Source: CAYRIH01 sp964424375 (GTDB taxonomy: Bacteria > Patescibacteriota > Kazan-3B-28 > UBA10110). From it: a stretch of 16,735 nucleotides of DNA. The stretch covers positions 1 through 16,735 of the forward strand of contig CAYRIH010000012.1 in the NCBI GenBank assembly GCA_964424375.1. The letters are read 5' to 3'. The stretch's first letter is position 1. Every line of letters begins with the position of its first letter. Under the pieces are notes generated by a model. It was not told the DNA's origin. It searched no databases and saw nothing but the letters and a program-made list of their open reading frames with translations. Shown here one piece after another: positions 15,736 to 16,735 of this stretch. Both the position numbers and the translations under genes were made by a program.

Positions 15736-15766
15736 AGGTTTATGTTAGTTTAAACTTATCAAACCT
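15736..15766 (+). repeat. Nested inverted repeats before the GC-rich orphan gene
   Basis: AGGTTT (15736-15741) pairs with AAACCT (15761-15766), and between them lies the palindrome GTTTAAAC (15748-15755). It could be an operator or leader hairpin for the gene at 15782. No terminator-like U-tract follows. Confidence 0.5.
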
Positions 15767-15781
15767 GCGGGGTGATCTTTG

Positions 15782-16192
15782 ATGACAGACTTACATATAT
15801 TAGACACCGATAGCAGTGGTTCTGATCAGTCGGGCGCAGGCATATTGATTACTGAGCTCCAGGACGATCTGCTTGAGGAGCTTCGTACCGGTTATCCCAC
15901 TATGGATGGCCTAAAAAAGCGCTTCAAGGGTGTTGTGGAGATACTTACCGAAGGCGGTGGCACAGAGGACTTTTCTGCTGCTAAGTGGGAGACCTTTGCT
16001 GGTGATTCAGTTGAGGTGGGCCCACAGTACACAGATCTTTTACCCTTATTGCGAGATGACTTGAGTGACACCATAGGGGGTTGTTGTCATCATGTGGGTG
16101 ATAACATGGATGAAAAGGTTTTCCTGCAGAAAGTTGCGCCAGTCAATGCTAGCATGATCAAATTCCTCAACAAGTTAGTGGCTCCGCCATAA
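15782..16192 (+). CDS. Acidic soluble hypothetical protein, base composition unlike its neighbours
   Basis: Not recognised. 136 residues from ATG 15782, preceded by GGGGTGAT (15769-15776), which fits the GGTGAT end of an extended Shine-Dalgarno; an in-frame TTG at 15779 is less likely. There is no signal or membrane segment. By hand count it has 24 Asp+Glu against 11 Lys+Arg, so it is strongly acidic. It has a Ser/Asp/Gly-rich start, an amphipathic stretch ITELQDDLLEELR, and a GGCCHHVGD segment that could bind metal (speculative). G+C by hand count is 197/412, about 48%, far above neighbours, and leucine codons are mostly CTx and CTT/CTG rather than TTA/TTG. This suggests recent acquisition or special codon selection. 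It lies just before the rRNA operon with its own terminator. Confidence 0.7.
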   Translation: MTDLHILDTDSSGSDQSGAGILITELQDDLLEELRTGYPTMDGLKKRFKGVVEILTEGGGTEDFSAAKWETFAGDSVEVGPQYTDLLPLLRDDLSDTIGGCCHHVGDNMDEKVFLQKVAPVNASMIKFLNKLVAPP

Positions 16193-16264
16193 AAAGCAGC
16201 TTGAGATGTAAGAAGAAAGTGCGAATCGAGGTACAATACTTGTCTTGATGACCATGTATATCGT

Positions 16265-16292
16265 AGCCCCCCAAATAACTAGGGGGGTTTTT
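16265..16292 (+). terminator. Intrinsic terminator after the orphan gene
   Basis: CCCCCC (16267-16272), 9-nt loop, GGGGGG (16282-16287), then TTTTT. A clean rho-independent terminator ending transcription from the 15782 gene before the rRNA region. A TACAAT at 16232-16237 could start a very short RNA ending here, but no -35 supports it. Confidence 0.92.
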
Positions 16293-16293
16293 C

Positions 16294-16323
16294 TTGACTT
16301 GTTTTAAGATTTTGCCATATAAT
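16294..16323 (+). promoter_or_regulatory. Strong sigma70-type promoter upstream of the rRNA leader
   Basis: TTGACT (16294-16299), 18-bp spacer, TATAAT (16318-16323). It begins 2 nt after the preceding T-run. Transcription would start at about 16330. Confidence 0.7.
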
Positions 16324-16329
16324 ACTACT

Positions 16330-16436
16330 TGCAAGGTATATTATCTAAATTAAAAAGGAGAAGCTGGCAAGGATTTCCAAATTGATAAGATGATTCTTTT
16401 GGGAAATCCAGACCTTTATAGGTCCGGTTTTTCTTT
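16330..16436 (+). ncRNA. Putative ~105-nt structured RNA or attenuated rrn P1 transcript
   Basis: It lies between a strong promoter and a terminator-like hairpin. GGATTTCC (16372-16379) pairs perfectly with GGAAATCC (16402-16409), and flanking AAA/TTTT can extend the stem. Next comes GACCT-TTAT-AGGTC (16411-16424), then CGGTTTTTCTTTT. An AAAAAGGAG motif at about 16352-16360 resembles a ribosome binding site, but no start codon lies at the right distance; the nearest ATG (16390) is about 30 nt away and opens only 25 codons. I do not recognise a riboswitch or RNA family. It could be a free small RNA or an attenuator on a distal rrn promoter. Confidence 0.5.
16411..16436 (+). terminator. Terminator-like hairpin before the rrn promoter
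   Basis: GACCT (16411-16415), loop TTAT, AGGTC (16420-16424), then CGG and a T-rich run (16428-16437). The stem is only 5 bp, so moderate strength; the adjoining 8-bp stem may stack on it. Confidence 0.6.
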
Positions 16437-16455
16437 TAGCCACAAAATTCGAACT

Positions 16456-16485
16456 TTGACAATTTAGACGGTAATTGAATAGTGT
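16456..16485 (+). promoter_or_regulatory. Putative rRNA operon promoter
   Basis: TTGACA (16456-16461), consensus -35, 18-bp spacer, TAGTGT (16480-16485) as -10. It is the last good promoter before 16S and would give a leader of about 185 nt. The -10 is imperfect. Confidence 0.55.
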
Positions 16486-16518
16486 AACTGTTAATTCTTT
16501 TTATTTTTTTGGATTTTT

Positions 16519-16538
16519 GTTTATCTTTAGAGATAAAC
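16519..16538 (+). other. rrn leader hairpin (boxB-like position)
   Basis: Perfect 8-bp stem GTTTATCT (16519-16526), loop TTAG, AGATAAAC (16531-16538), located 3 nt before a boxA-like sequence. In E. coli rrn leaders a hairpin (boxB) precedes boxA in the same order. The match is positional, not by sequence. Confidence 0.55.
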
Positions 16539-16541
16539 AGA

Positions 16542-16565
16542 TTTCTCTTTTTGAAAGTTTGATCC
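16542..16565 (+). repeat. boxA-like leader element, near-copy of the 16S 5' end
   Basis: The segment TTCTCTTTTTGAAAGT (16543-16558) resembles Gram-positive rrn boxA (TGTTCTTTGAAAAC type), which loads the NusB/NusE antitermination complex. The whole 24-nt element also repeats 16669-16693 at the 16S start, with one T fewer and one A/G difference (23 of 25 aligned columns identical). Confidence 0.55.
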
Positions 16566-16604
16566 CCTGATAGTAGTTCTGCTGTCCAGCAGAACACTAT
16601 GGGG
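16564..16604 (+). other. Long leader hairpin upstream of 16S
   Basis: CCCC (16564-16567), ATAGT (16570-16574) and GTTCTGCTG (16576-16584) pair with CAGCAGAAC (16587-16595), ACTAT (16596-16600) and GGGG (16601-16604): 18 bp with two small bulges and a 2-nt apparent loop (in practice larger). It is not followed by a U-tract, so it is a folding or RNase processing element of pre-rRNA rather than a terminator. Confidence 0.75.
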
Positions 16605-16674
16605 CAGGCTGACTATGTCTTAAATCTTCAAAGTTTTAGACTATTGGTTGGTTGATCAAGCATTAAACTTTCTC

Positions 16675-16735
<61 letters not shown>

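Noticed and set aside
16232..16287. TACAAT followed by ~50 nt and a perfect terminator as an independent tiny RNA.
   Set aside because: No -35 at any reasonable spacing; the terminator is adequately explained by the gene ending at 16192.
16390..16467. 25-codon ATG frame inside the putative RNA at 16330-16436.
   Set aside because: The Shine-Dalgarno-like AAGGAG is about 30 nt away, the frame runs through the terminator and the rrn -35, and the encoded peptide shows nothing recognisable.

Overview
This AT-rich window (coding regions roughly one-third G+C by eye) looks like a chromosomal segment of a Patescibacteria/CPR-type bacterium. The reasons are its compact core genes, its scarcity of Shine-Dalgarno motifs, a shortened HrcA, small lineage-type membrane proteins, and a 16S 5' end (GAGAGTTTGATCCTGGCTCA) of common bacterial type. 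murJ, the 128-aa membrane protein and the glycosyltransferase all end in TGA, so the TGA=Gly code of Gracilibacteria/SR1 is excluded. I cannot name the phylum or genus from sequence alone. All genes are on the + strand. The only minus-strand unit I can support is a probable non-coding RNA at about 5145-5289.

Layout: (1) 1-5146 is a tightly packed run of tilS (5'-truncated by the window edge), ftsH, murJ (lipid II flippase) and an EamA-type transporter, with gaps of 2-4 nt. (2) 5147-5384 holds a bidirectional hairpin terminator and a near-consensus minus-strand promoter that appears to drive a structured RNA. (3) 5385-7160 is lepA (EF4). (4) 7196-13015 is the heat-shock locus: CIRCE operator, hrcA, grpE, dnaK, two paralogous membrane-anchored proteins of unknown function, then dnaJ. 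(5) 13083-15700 is an envelope cluster: a CvpA-like four-segment membrane protein, a three-segment small membrane protein and a processive-type GT2 glycosyltransferase. (6) 15782-16192 is a soluble acidic orphan protein with clearly higher G+C (about 48%). (7) 16193-16735 is the rRNA leader region: terminator, a strong promoter with a short structured transcript, an rrn promoter, a hairpin/boxA-like/hairpin leader, and the first ~61 nt of 16S rRNA.

Functionally, HrcA should repress its own operon through CIRCE, whose spacer contains the -35 box. GrpE, DnaK and DnaJ then form the Hsp70 cycle. FtsH adds membrane proteolysis, and MurJ and the glycosyltransferase serve the envelope. The less ordinary signals are: the minus-strand RNA; a ~25-nt near-copy of the 16S 5' end inside its own leader, at a boxA-like position; putative -10 boxes only 6-8 nt before the start codons of lepA, hrcA and dnaJ, suggesting leaderless mRNAs; the paralog pair inserted between dnaK and dnaJ; and an HrcA that seems to lack its inserted dimerisation domain.
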